From the NCBI GenBank assembly GCA_030549815.1, contig JAUQQQ010000005.1, positions 74,039-130,329 on the forward strand: a stretch of DNA of 56,291 nucleotides. The letters run 5' to 3'. The notes under the pieces are model-generated. The model was given only the letters and a program-made list of their open reading frames with translations. It did not search any database and was not told the DNA's origin. Below, one piece after another: positions 42,841 through 50,690 of the stretch. The translations under genes were made by a program, and so were the position numbers. The DNA comes from a bacterium (lineage in GTDB: Bacteria; DRYD01). Within the stretch, counting starts at the first letter, position 1. Each line of letters starts with the position of its first letter.

Positions 42841-44625
42841 CTATGCCACGTAAACTCTATTTCTTCCTTCCTTCTTTGCTCTATACAATAATTCATCTGC
42901 TTTCTTTATCAATTCATCTTTAGAGGAAGCATCAAGAGGGAAACAAGCAACACCTATAGAAGCAGCAACTTGTATATCCCCACGCCTCAGAGAATAATAA
43001 GCCTTTCTTATTTCCTCAGCTAACACAGCTGCATTCTCTTTATAAAAATTTGGTAATATAACAGCAAACTCATCTCCACCGTATCTACAAACATACCCCT
43101 TATCACCAACAATAGACAATATAATTTTTGCTATATTTTTCAATAACTCATCACCCATAGGATGTCCAAAAGTATCATTATATTGCTTAAATTTATCCGT
43201 ATCTATCATTAATAAACAAACCGGATAACCGTAGAGTTTAGCATTCTCTACTTCTTTAGATAGTAGCTCTTGAAAATGCCTGTGATTATACAATCCTGTT
43301 AAACCATCCTTTATCGACATATCACGAGTTTTTGAATATTCCTTATAAAGAATGTAAAGTATAGCAAATTTGTCACATAATAATTCCACAAAGTTAACAT
43401 CCTGTTCATTAAAGCTACGAGTATTCACACTGGAAAGATAAACAACACCAATAAGCTTGTTCCCAATTTTTATTGGAGTACAAATAAAACTTCTATCATC
43501 TTTATATAAAGATAAAGCACTAAAAACAGTGCCACCAAAATATGAAACAGTTTTCAAACTATTTACAACAATCTCAATCGCAGTGTTTTTTAAATAAAAT
43601 TCAGCTCTACCTATCCCCCTATGAAAAACCGCCTTCATAGATTCAATTATATTATCTTCTTTCTCAGGAATAAAAATAACAAACCTTGAAAAATTCAATG
43701 ATTTAGATAAGATAGAATAAAATGAATGATAAAGATCTTCATAATCAGGGTTTTCATCAAGCTTTGAGTAAAACTCCCCAAGATACCTCAACCAATTATC
43801 CAATTTATCAGAATTTTCCTTCAATTCTAACAATTTTCTTTTTAAAGAAGAAACTTCGTAAGTATTTATTATATTTTCGATAAAATTCCTAAAATATTCC
43901 TTTACAGAGTCAAAAATAAGAGAATTATAAACCCACCTCAAAGTAAAAACTACAAATGAATAAATAATAAACACAATAATCAATAAAATTCTCAGCAAAA
44001 CTTCATTAGAAGCTAAAAAATTGGAAAATAAAAATATACAAGATAAACAAACTAAAATATAATACTCATTAAACATGTATTTAAAAGGAAAAATTTTTTT
44101 ATCCTCCTTAATCGTTAAGAAAGATTTTTCAAATACTTCTGTTTTAATATCAGGCTCCATCTTTTTTTGCTTCTCAACTTCATCTAAATAATGAATAATA
44201 TTATTTTTTAAATTTTCGTCAAAAATACCGCTTATAGAACCTGTAAATAAGATCAAATAGAAATAAGCAAAAATGATATAAAAAACTATAAAACCTAACA
44301 AATTTTTAGCAAACAGGACAACAAAAATAAATGCAAAAGCAAAAGAAAATAATGTAAATAAAGATTTTGAAACCAAATTATACATTTTTAATTTCAAAGA
44401 AGCATCAAAATTTATAGAAAATTCCTTCAAAATAAAAGTTATAACAGCTAATAAAGATAAAATAAGGATAAGCAACCAATCGTTTATACCCTTATAAACG
44501 ATATAGATGGGTATAAAAGAGGAAAAAATTGGGATAGCGTCAACCCACTGTCTATAATAAATGACAATAAATTCTAGTAAAACAGAAGCAATAACTATCG
44601 TCAATAAATATACATCAAACATCAT
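42841..44625 (-). CDS. Membrane-bound diguanylate cyclase (GAF-GGDEF)
   Basis: A 594-residue protein. About seven hydrophobic helices occupy residues 1-235, a coiled coil about 245-275, a GAF-like sensor about 280-420 (FSRFVIFIPEKED ... CTPIKIGNKLIGVVYLSS), and a GGDEF domain about 430-594 with an intact CRYGGDEFAVILP and GLYNHRHFQELL. It should make c-di-GMP. The inhibitory RxxD site upstream of GGDEF reads IVGD, with the Arg missing, so product inhibition is probably weak. The PilZ protein encoded at 16640 is a possible target. It overlaps the LDEY-repeat gene by one base and ends a six-gene run. Confidence 0.93.
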   Translation of the reverse strand: MMFDVYLLTIVIASVLLEFIVIYYRQWVDAIPIFSSFIPIYIVYKGINDWLLILILSLLAVITFILKEFSINFDASLKLKMYNLVSKSLFTLFSFAFAFIFVVLFAKNLLGFIVFYIIFAYFYLILFTGSISGIFDENLKNNIIHYLDEVEKQKKMEPDIKTEVFEKSFLTIKEDKKIFPFKYMFNEYYILVCLSCIFLFSNFLASNEVLLRILLIIVFIIYSFVVFTLRWVYNSLIFDSVKEYFRNFIENIINTYEVSSLKRKLLELKENSDKLDNWLRYLGEFYSKLDENPDYEDLYHSFYSILSKSLNFSRFVIFIPEKEDNIIESMKAVFHRGIGRAEFYLKNTAIEIVVNSLKTVSYFGGTVFSALSLYKDDRSFICTPIKIGNKLIGVVYLSSVNTRSFNEQDVNFVELLCDKFAILYILYKEYSKTRDMSIKDGLTGLYNHRHFQELLSKEVENAKLYGYPVCLLMIDTDKFKQYNDTFGHPMGDELLKNIAKIILSIVGDKGYVCRYGGDEFAVILPNFYKENAAVLAEEIRKAYYSLRRGDIQVAASIGVACFPLDASSKDELIKKADELLYRAKKEGRNRVYVA

Positions 44626-45575
44626 TATTTAAATTCATTATTTGATCTATATTCATCTAATCTATATTCATCTAATGTATATTCATCTAATGTATATTCA
44701 TCTAATCCATATTCATTTAATCTATAATAAACAGGATAAAACGATGCACCAATACTTTGTGTAATAAAATCACGAATAAATACATTTCTCTCAAATATCT
44801 TCACTTCATTGTAAGGTTTATAAATATTGCCAGAAGTATATATAAATTGCCCACAATCAGAATTAAAATAATAAATAGGAATTGAAGGTCCACCACGAGC
44901 AGAAAAGAATATTTGATTAACTTTCCTATTTACAACAAAATGATAAAAAACTTTATAACTACCTTTTAGTAACATATTTGTTTCAATTCCATCCAACGGT
45001 ATATCCCCAACAACCATGTAATTCATGTCACTTGGTAAAAAAGTAATTATCCTACCCACCCCAAATATTCCCTTAACATGCTTTTTATCAGTAGGTAAAA
45101 CATATCGATAATCTACATTACCTACCCATGATTCAAAATCCAATCTACCATTAGAAAAAACCCAAAAATACCCAGAAACCAAATTTTTAGATTTAAAATC
45201 AACTTCAAACAAATGTTCACCATTAATAAAAAACTTAGTAGGTTTGAAATCTTTAAATATTTTTTTGCCAACATCATTACCAACTTTAAAATAGTTGTTT
45301 TCAGAAGAAGAAAAAACAAAATCGATAAAAGCTTCAGCGTTACCATTAAATTTTATATAAATTTTTTTGTCCTCACCAGTATCATTTAAATGATAAAAGT
45401 ATATTAAACTAGGAGTAAAAGGAGAAACAGTACCACTTATTAAATAACCATTACTTTTTACATACTCCGGAGAATTAGAAAAAAACATCAAAACAGGCTC
45501 AAACGAATAAACTTTTTTAAAATTCAAAAACAATAAAACAAAAATTAATTTCCAAACTATAAATCTAAACCTCAT
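44625..45575 (-). CDS. Exported protein with C-terminal LDEY repeats
   Basis: A 316-residue protein with a signal peptide (FIVWKLIFVLLFLNFKKVYS). The mature part is about 260 residues of beta-rich sequence without recognisable motifs (ARGGPSIPIYYFNSDCGQFI near the end). The C-terminus holds a tandem pentapeptide array LNEYG-LDEYT-LDEYT-LDEYR-LDEYR encoded by 15-bp DNA repeats, followed by SNNEFK. A surface or periplasmic location is likely. It lies four bases after holB and overlaps the GGDEF gene start by one base (TAATG). Function unknown. Confidence 0.72.
   Translation of the reverse strand: MRFRFIVWKLIFVLLFLNFKKVYSFEPVLMFFSNSPEYVKSNGYLISGTVSPFTPSLIYFYHLNDTGEDKKIYIKFNGNAEAFIDFVFSSSENNYFKVGNDVGKKIFKDFKPTKFFINGEHLFEVDFKSKNLVSGYFWVFSNGRLDFESWVGNVDYRYVLPTDKKHVKGIFGVGRIITFLPSDMNYMVVGDIPLDGIETNMLLKGSYKVFYHFVVNRKVNQIFFSARGGPSIPIYYFNSDCGQFIYTSGNIYKPYNEVKIFERNVFIRDFITQSIGASFYPVYYRLNEYGLDEYTLDEYTLDEYRLDEYRSNNEFK
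44643..44727. repeat. 15-bp tandem repeat, about five units
   Basis: Plus-strand units of the type CTAATCTATATTCAT repeat about five times with one to three changes each, keeping the reading frame of the minus-strand gene. On the minus strand each unit encodes L-D-E-Y-(T/R). Being a multiple of three, copy-number change would lengthen or shorten the protein tail without a frameshift. Confidence 0.9.
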
Positions 45576-45579
45576 TTAA

Positions 45580-46545
45580 TTACCTCGATTTACTCAAACT
45601 TATTAATTGATAAACCTGGTAAATAAAAGTAAAATACAAGATTTTTTTATTAATTTTTTTAAATAAATTTGCATTGTTTATCTTCGATACTTGGTCAAAA
45701 GTGTTATCCAATATTTTCTGAATATCAAAACTATAGTATTTACTGTAATAACTACTTATTAATTTATCTTTTGAGATTATTTTACTAAAAACCAGATTTT
45801 TTTCGAGCATTTTAATTATTTCCACATCTTTAAGCAATAGGATTTTGTTAATTATAAAAATATCCTTAACAAAAGATTTTATAAATTTAAGAAGGAATTT
45901 AAAAGATATAAATGAACCAAAATTTTTCAACCAATAATCCTCATCAAACAGTAAATTTTCATTCCCATCAACAACAAAACTAATTAATTTAGAGAAATTT
46001 TCTTTAGGTTTTCTTTCTTTTTGGTTCCACATGTTTTCAATAAAGAATAAAATCAAGTCCCAATTACCGTTGGTAAGAAAGAATAAAAATTCTGCCCAAT
46101 TAAGAGGAAAATGATAATTTTTTATTAAGTATTCTATCAACTTACTCTTATCTGGATTAACAAAAATTCTTATTGACCGAGATAATATAGTTGGGATAAC
46201 ATTTGTATCACTTTTTAAAAGAAAGAAAAAGCAATTACTCGGTGGTTCCTCTAACGTTTTTAACATTGCATTCATAGAATAAATATTAACATTATCTAAA
46301 TCGACAACAACAAACCTCAAAACATTTGATTTTAATTTAACAAAATTCAACATGTATCTTACTTTTTCTATTGGGATAGTATCGTTATCAATTAACATAA
46401 TTTTCTCAAATTGTAGTAATTCTTTCATTTTGTCGATTAACATTAATTTGATTTGTTTAGAATCTCCAAAGAGGATAAATGTTCCATTATCTTTCTTTTC
46501 TAAGAAATTTTTGATGTTAGAAATTATATTTTCATCAATTATCAT
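45580..46545 (-). CDS. holB: DNA polymerase III delta-prime-like clamp-loader subunit
   Basis: A 321-residue AAA+-type protein. The segment VRYMLNFVKLKSNVLRFVVV followed by DLDNVNIYSMNAMLKTLEEP and SNCFFFLLKS, then IPTILSRSIRIF, matches the delta-prime/HolB core: the NALLKTLEEPP motif and the sensor SRS/SRC region. The Walker A region (ILFGDSKQIKLML) lacks the GKT, as expected for a non-hydrolysing delta-prime. It would load the sliding clamp at replication. It overlaps the membrane-protein gene upstream by four bases. tmk, a common neighbour, is absent. Confidence 0.85.
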   Translation of the reverse strand: MIIDENIISNIKNFLEKKDNGTFILFGDSKQIKLMLIDKMKELLQFEKIMLIDNDTIPIEKVRYMLNFVKLKSNVLRFVVVDLDNVNIYSMNAMLKTLEEPPSNCFFFLLKSDTNVIPTILSRSIRIFVNPDKSKLIEYLIKNYHFPLNWAEFLFFLTNGNWDLILFFIENMWNQKERKPKENFSKLISFVVDGNENLLFDEDYWLKNFGSFISFKFLLKFIKSFVKDIFIINKILLLKDVEIIKMLEKNLVFSKIISKDKLISSYYSKYYSFDIQKILDNTFDQVSKINNANLFKKINKKILYFTFIYQVYQLISLSKSR

Positions 46546-47405
46546 CTCTTCTTTCCATACTTTAATCTATCGTATATAAAGACAATATTAGCTATTATAA
46601 TAAAGATTATAATGAGAGCGTGTATAAGAGATTGGGTCAACATGTATTTAACTGCTTCACTCACCTGGTCAGGTTCAGGATTAGATTCCAATATTTCGTA
46701 ATCTGCTGCACCTTTCAATCCTCCAAATAAACCAATTAATTGCTTACTTAGTATGTAGGGATACATTTCAGCAGCCATAACAGCAGTACATCCTCCTGAA
46801 ACATTAACCCCATACCTACTTTTCAAGATTCTAATGTAATACTGCAATGTATCACCAGCAGCTATACAGAAAACTAAATTCAGATCATGAGCAGTTTTGA
46901 TATTCTTAAGAAAAGGAGCAGGACTTTTATTTAGTAAGGGTATAGCATCTTTCAAATCAACTCCCATTTTTTCAATAGCCACTGCAGCACCTACAACATA
47001 TCCACCTATAACATAATCAACATCTTCCTGCTTATTGTATTGTGAAGCAACTTGTCTTGTTTTAGTAGCTACAATTTGAGCACCATCAGGCCACAACGAT
47101 ATAGCAATAACCTTGAAATTTTTTCTAAAAGATTGTTTTAGAAAATTTTCTAATATTGGATCAGCTTCGACTCTCGTAGAAGGCCCATAATCGCCAGAAA
47201 CAAGAACAACACTATTTGGAGGCAAAGATTCTATAAAATCATATGCTTGCTTCGATGCAGGAGTTATACTCTTTCTGAGCATCTCCAAATTTATTTTTTT
47301 TATCCAGTAAACATCAGAAAAAATCGCACCAATAGTTAAAAATATAGCCACTGTCAAAAATATAGTCCTTCTCGTTATCTTTTTAAACAATTCTATTATA
47401 ATCAT
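46542..47405 (-). CDS. Uncharacterised membrane protein with Rossmann-like loop domain (module gene 3)
   Basis: A 287-residue protein with one helix near each end (about 13-33 and 258-280) and a soluble domain of about 220 residues between. This domain has conserved-looking stretches SVVLVSGDYGPSTRVEADPI, AISLWPDGAQIVATKTRQVA, YVIGGYVVGAAVAIEKMGVD and GVNVSGGCTAVMAAEMYPYI. The alternating strands and glycine turns suggest a nucleotide- or ligand-binding alpha/beta fold, but no known catalytic motif is recognisable. It overlaps its partner at 47402 and holB by four bases each. It belongs to a three-gene coupled membrane module; function unknown. Confidence 0.7.
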   Translation of the reverse strand: MIIIELFKKITRRTIFLTVAIFLTIGAIFSDVYWIKKINLEMLRKSITPASKQAYDFIESLPPNSVVLVSGDYGPSTRVEADPILENFLKQSFRKNFKVIAISLWPDGAQIVATKTRQVASQYNKQEDVDYVIGGYVVGAAVAIEKMGVDLKDAIPLLNKSPAPFLKNIKTAHDLNLVFCIAAGDTLQYYIRILKSRYGVNVSGGCTAVMAAEMYPYILSKQLIGLFGGLKGAADYEILESNPEPDQVSEAVKYMLTQSLIHALIIIFIIIANIVFIYDRLKYGKKR

Positions 47406-48127
47406 TCGCTTTTACCTATATGAGACTTTTCTATTCCAAAGAGTAATTTTAATGATATAATAATAGTCCCTATTCCCACGGCTATAAGGATAGCCCTTTG
47501 AGCAGCAGCATTTATAACAGCAGTTATATATTCAGAAACCACTGATATTTTTAAACCAATCAATCCAAATAAGTAATCACCAATTGGTACTCTTCCAAGT
47601 ATAACTATAGAAGCAGCAAGAAGAAGTAACGTTGCTTCCATATTCCTTGCTCTAAATGCTCTATAGCTCGCAGAAGCTATAAAGAAAGCAAGTAATGAAA
47701 ACATAGCAGCACTCAAAGGATTATATATCGAGTAAAAAATTACATTGGTAAATACGTTATTATCAACTTTCTGAAATTCAAAATTTATTAATGGAATAAC
47801 AGATGATTTATCTAAGACCAATTTAAATTCACTCGTATAGTTTGGATCTACTTTGTAGACCATTCCTATTATGATAGTAATTATAAGTGAAAGAATAAGG
47901 ACGATATTAGCAATTCTGTCATCAATATGTGTAATAGGTTCAACAGTTTTTCGTAAGCTAATAATCAACAAATTCAGTATTCCCAAAATTATAGCGAAAG
48001 AAGATATAACGATAACCCATTTTCTAATAATTTCTGTTATTTGTCCAGTAACTTCTGGCAAAAAGTAGTTGAATATTATAACTAATCCAGTTATGGCAGT
48101 TATAAATAAAGGTAATTCTCTTTTCAT
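47402..48127 (-). CDS. Uncharacterised polytopic membrane protein (module gene 2)
   Basis: A 241-residue integral membrane protein with about six to seven hydrophobic helices (for example LFITAITGLVIIFNYF and ILIAVGIGTIIISLKLLFGI). A polar extracytoplasmic loop near residues 95-125 (VDPNYTSEFKLVLDKSSVIP) is present. Between helices is a short basic motif, SYRAFRARNMEATLLLLAAS. I recognise no transporter or enzyme motif. It overlaps the genes on both sides by four bases, indicating stoichiometric synthesis with them. Function unknown. Confidence 0.7.
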   Translation of the reverse strand: MKRELPLFITAITGLVIIFNYFLPEVTGQITEIIRKWVIVISSFAIILGILNLLIISLRKTVEPITHIDDRIANIVLILSLIITIIIGMVYKVDPNYTSEFKLVLDKSSVIPLINFEFQKVDNNVFTNVIFYSIYNPLSAAMFSLLAFFIASASYRAFRARNMEATLLLLAASIVILGRVPIGDYLFGLIGLKISVVSEYITAVINAAAQRAILIAVGIGTIIISLKLLFGIEKSHIGKSE

Positions 48128-49005
48128 TTTATCAACAACCCCTGGAATATTTTGTGTAATAAATTAATAAATGGTATGTTTGCAATATTAGGGTAAATTG
48201 AGTAGATGGTATTGATCGTTGCTCCGATAGCTACAGAAACCATAACAAGGGCTTTAGTTATATCTTGGTTTTTTAAAGTTATTTTATCAAGTATATCTTT
48301 AGAAAGGTAAGCGGAGGCTGCAAAAAGTTCCTCTCCTATTAATACATAGTCACAAGCTGCGATAAAAAATGGAAGCTGGGTAATCATTGCAGTTCCAGCT
48401 ATCTGTATTGCTCCCGCAGAGAATCCAGTTTCAGCTAAAATTAAAGATTCTGCATAGAAAGCTCCAATCAGGAATATAGCTCCTGGTTTTTCTCTTGATA
48501 TTATACCATCAACACCTGCAGCATAACCAAATTGATCATCGGTTAAGTAAAATACCATATCATTTCGGTATAAGTCGCTTCTACCTGCCCTTAAATAAGA
48601 TTCTTTAACTACTTCTTGAGCAACAGTCATGACAACAGATCTGCTAACTGGCATAATAAAATCGGTTTCATACTCTGCACATTTGTAAGAAACATAACTT
48701 AATATAGAAAGAGAAGCCAACGTTTGGATATTATCTATATCCATAATCCCAGGTATATAAAGAATAGGTTTACCCATCTCTGTAGATCTACCAATAGCCT
48801 CATCTATTGAATTAAGAGCAGGTATTTTTCTGATGTAAATGTTATCAATCTTTCTGTTTTTTGCTAAGTATAAATAATAGAAAAATGATACAGAAATAAA
48901 AAGCAAGAAGAACAAAGAATAAGCCAAAAGTGGATTTTCGATATAAGGAGCACTTACTTTATACCAAAAATATCCCCATTCCATACTTATAAAAATCTTC
49001 AACAT
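48124..49005 (-). CDS. DUF6754-like membrane protein (module gene 1)
   Basis: A 293-residue protein with an N-terminal helix (NPLLAYSLFFLLFISVSFFYYLYL). A conserved-looking soluble core follows: SIDEAIGRSTEMGKPILYIP, GIMDIDNIQTLASLSILSYV, MTVAQEVVKESYLRAGRSDL, FYLTDDQFGYAAGVDGII and FLIGAFYAESLILAETGFSA. Hydrophobic C-terminal segments complete it. From memory this core resembles the family named DUF6754; a profile search would settle it. It heads the coupled module with the genes at 47402 and 46542. No experimental role is known to me. Confidence 0.7.
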   Translation of the reverse strand: MLKIFISMEWGYFWYKVSAPYIENPLLAYSLFFLLFISVSFFYYLYLAKNRKIDNIYIRKIPALNSIDEAIGRSTEMGKPILYIPGIMDIDNIQTLASLSILSYVSYKCAEYETDFIMPVSRSVVMTVAQEVVKESYLRAGRSDLYRNDMVFYLTDDQFGYAAGVDGIISREKPGAIFLIGAFYAESLILAETGFSAGAIQIAGTAMITQLPFFIAACDYVLIGEELFAASAYLSKDILDKITLKNQDITKALVMVSVAIGATINTIYSIYPNIANIPFINLLHKIFQGLLIK

Positions 49006-49122
49006 CCAAAAAAATTTTCCTCCTATAAACCAATTTTATCAAAATAATAACAAGAAAAGGTATATTAAAGTTTATATAGAAATTATGTATTGAACCATAC
49101 CAATGTGGAGGTGTTAGAAAAA

Positions 49123-49998
49123 ATGCGTTTTATTTTATTTTTGTTATTAATCTTTTGCATTTCTTTATCTCAAAATCTACAAAAAGCAGATCTTCTTTTT
49201 AATGGTGATAAATTTAACGCATACATAATAAACAACGTTTCTTACTTAGAAAAAGAGGATTTTTCTTACATAATAGGTTCTCCTGTTCAATGGGATCCTA
49301 AAGAAAAAGTCGTAATAGTAGATAATTTAAGGATATACGCAAAAGTTATTATATACCAAGGGAAGTTGTTGTTGGGAATAAAAGAAATTCTTTCACCCTT
49401 GGGATACCAAATTAAGTGGGATCAAACAACGAGGGTAATAACAATCATACCACCTTCACAAAAAAATACAAATAAACAAGCAAAAATAAAAATAGAAAAT
49501 CAACAAGAACAAGAAAATGATAACAATTATAATAATAAAGATAATAAAAATAAAAAGTATGAAATACCGGTGATAGATGAAAACAAAAATAAAAAAGAAG
49601 ACGATAGTTCTTTGAGAGGACAAGGTTTACAAGTAGTTTTTATCCCCCGTTCAGCTTTCAATGAAGAATATAAAGTTACCGTAAGTGACTTAAAAGAAAG
49701 CAAAGTTTATAAAGGTATGTATAATGCTCAAAGTGGATATAAATTCGTGATAATAAGTGTTTCACAACAAAATCTATCCAACAAGGTTCAATTATATACA
49801 GGTAAATTCGTTCTATTTGATAACAAAAACATAAGGTACGAATACGTAGAAGGATTAAGTAGTTATGTTTTACAAATATTGATGCCAATGGGTATAAATT
49901 TTGGGACTCTGGTTTTTGAAATTCCAGAAACTTCCATTCCATCAAAATTAATGTTGGAAACCTATGGTTCAACACCAATAATTATAAATCTTTTATAG
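49123..49998 (+). CDS. Exported protein with copper-amine-oxidase-N-like domain
   Basis: A 291-residue secreted protein. The ATG at 49123 has GGAGGT ten bases upstream and starts a signal peptide MRFILFLLLIFCISLS; the frame open to a TTG at 49090 is not used. Residues about 20-105 resemble a Cu_amine_oxidN1 domain, a small wall or substrate-binding module seen in anaerobes: INNVSYLEKEDFSYIIGSPV, QWDPKEKVVIV, LGIKEILSPLGYQIKWDQTT and RVITI. A Lys/Asn/Glu-rich linker of about 50 residues follows, then a beta-sandwich C-terminal domain (VVFIPRSAFNEEYKVTVSDL ... LVFEIPETSIPSKLML), DUF4352-like. It is followed 39 bases later by tRNA-Leu. Confidence 0.7.
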   Translation: MRFILFLLLIFCISLSQNLQKADLLFNGDKFNAYIINNVSYLEKEDFSYIIGSPVQWDPKEKVVIVDNLRIYAKVIIYQGKLLLGIKEILSPLGYQIKWDQTTRVITIIPPSQKNTNKQAKIKIENQQEQENDNNYNNKDNKNKKYEIPVIDENKNKKEDDSSLRGQGLQVVFIPRSAFNEEYKVTVSDLKESKVYKGMYNAQSGYKFVIISVSQQNLSNKVQLYTGKFVLFDNKNIRYEYVEGLSSYVLQILMPMGINFGTLVFEIPETSIPSKLMLETYGSTPIIINLL

Positions 49999-50037
49999 AA
50001 GGAAAATTGATAAATTTGTAGAAATAGATAAAAGTTA

Positions 50038-50124
50038 GCCGGGGTGGCGGAATAGGTAGACGCAGGGGACTTAAAATCCCCCGGAGGTAAAACCTCCGTG
50101 CCGGTTCGAGTCCGGCCCCCGGCA
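50038..50124 (+). tRNA. tRNA-Leu (TAA), CCA not encoded
   Basis: Class II cloverleaf: acceptor GCCGGGG/CCCCGGC with discriminator A (50124), D arm GGCGGAATAGGTAGACGC, anticodon stem GGGGA/TCCCC with loop CTTAAAA (anticodon TAA), long variable arm CGGAGGTAAAACCTCCG and T arm CCGGTTCGAGTCCGG. The CCA tail is not in the DNA, unlike tRNA-His in this window. The gatC start codon lies only 14 bases downstream. Confidence 0.97.
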
Positions 50125-50138
50125 TTTAAAAACTACCA

Positions 50139-50414
50139 ATGAATATAGACTACTTGTGTCAATTGGCACACATCGAATTAAATGAAGAAGAAAAAAAAAT
50201 TATTGAGAAAGATATACAAAAAATAATTACCTTTTTTGATAAAATACAAGAATTAAATTTACGAGAAGAAGAGTACTACTATCCCCAGCATTTAGGTGAT
50301 ACTAAGTATCAAAGTAAAGAAAAACAACAAATCAATTTCCACGATTTTATTGAAAAGAATTCAGTAAGAGAGCAAAATTACTTTAAAATACCACCAATTT
50401 TGAAAGGAGGTTAA
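50139..50414 (+). CDS. gatC: Asp/Glu-tRNA(Asn/Gln) amidotransferase subunit C
   Basis: Small 91-residue belt subunit of GatCAB, which converts Glu-tRNA-Gln (and often Asp-tRNA-Asn) to the amide form. The N-terminus DYLCQLAHIELNEEEKKIIE and the C-terminus EQNYFKIPPIL match the family (typically LAxIxLxxxE ... YFkVPxil). gatA and gatB are not adjacent. The start lies 14 bases after tRNA-Leu with no Shine-Dalgarno, so tRNA processing would leave a leaderless or near-leaderless message. rpsO follows after two bases. Confidence 0.88.
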   Translation: MNIDYLCQLAHIELNEEEKKIIEKDIQKIITFFDKIQELNLREEEYYYPQHLGDTKYQSKEKQQINFHDFIEKNSVREQNYFKIPPILKGG

Positions 50415-50416
50415 AA

Positions 50417-50671
50417 ATGTTAAAGAAAGAAGAAAAAGAACAAATAATAAAATTAGCCCAAATGCATGAAAAAGATACCGGCTCTTCTGGAGTCCAATTC
50501 CTACTATTAACAGCCAAAATAAACAGTCTGGAAGATCATGTAAAAAAACATAAAAAAGACAAACAGACACAAAGAACACTCTTAAAATTATACGCCAAAA
50601 GAAGAAAATTAAGAAAATATCTCATAGAAAATTATCCTGAAATATACACTAAAATTAGAGAATTATTGTAA
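50417..50671 (+). CDS. rpsO: Ribosomal protein S15
   Basis: Small-subunit protein binding 16S rRNA helices 20-22, 84 residues, slightly shorter than the usual 88-89. The family features are DTGSSGVQFLLLTAKINSLE, then DHVKKHKKDKQTQRTLLKLY and AKRRKLRKYL. AAAGGAGG in the end of gatC is its Shine-Dalgarno. pnp, the usual neighbour, is absent. It lies between gatC and the zinc-ribbon protein. Confidence 0.95.
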   Translation: MLKKEEKEQIIKLAQMHEKDTGSSGVQFLLLTAKINSLEDHVKKHKKDKQTQRTLLKLYAKRRKLRKYLIENYPEIYTKIRELL

Positions 50672-50690
50672 TTTCATTGAAGGGGGTAAA

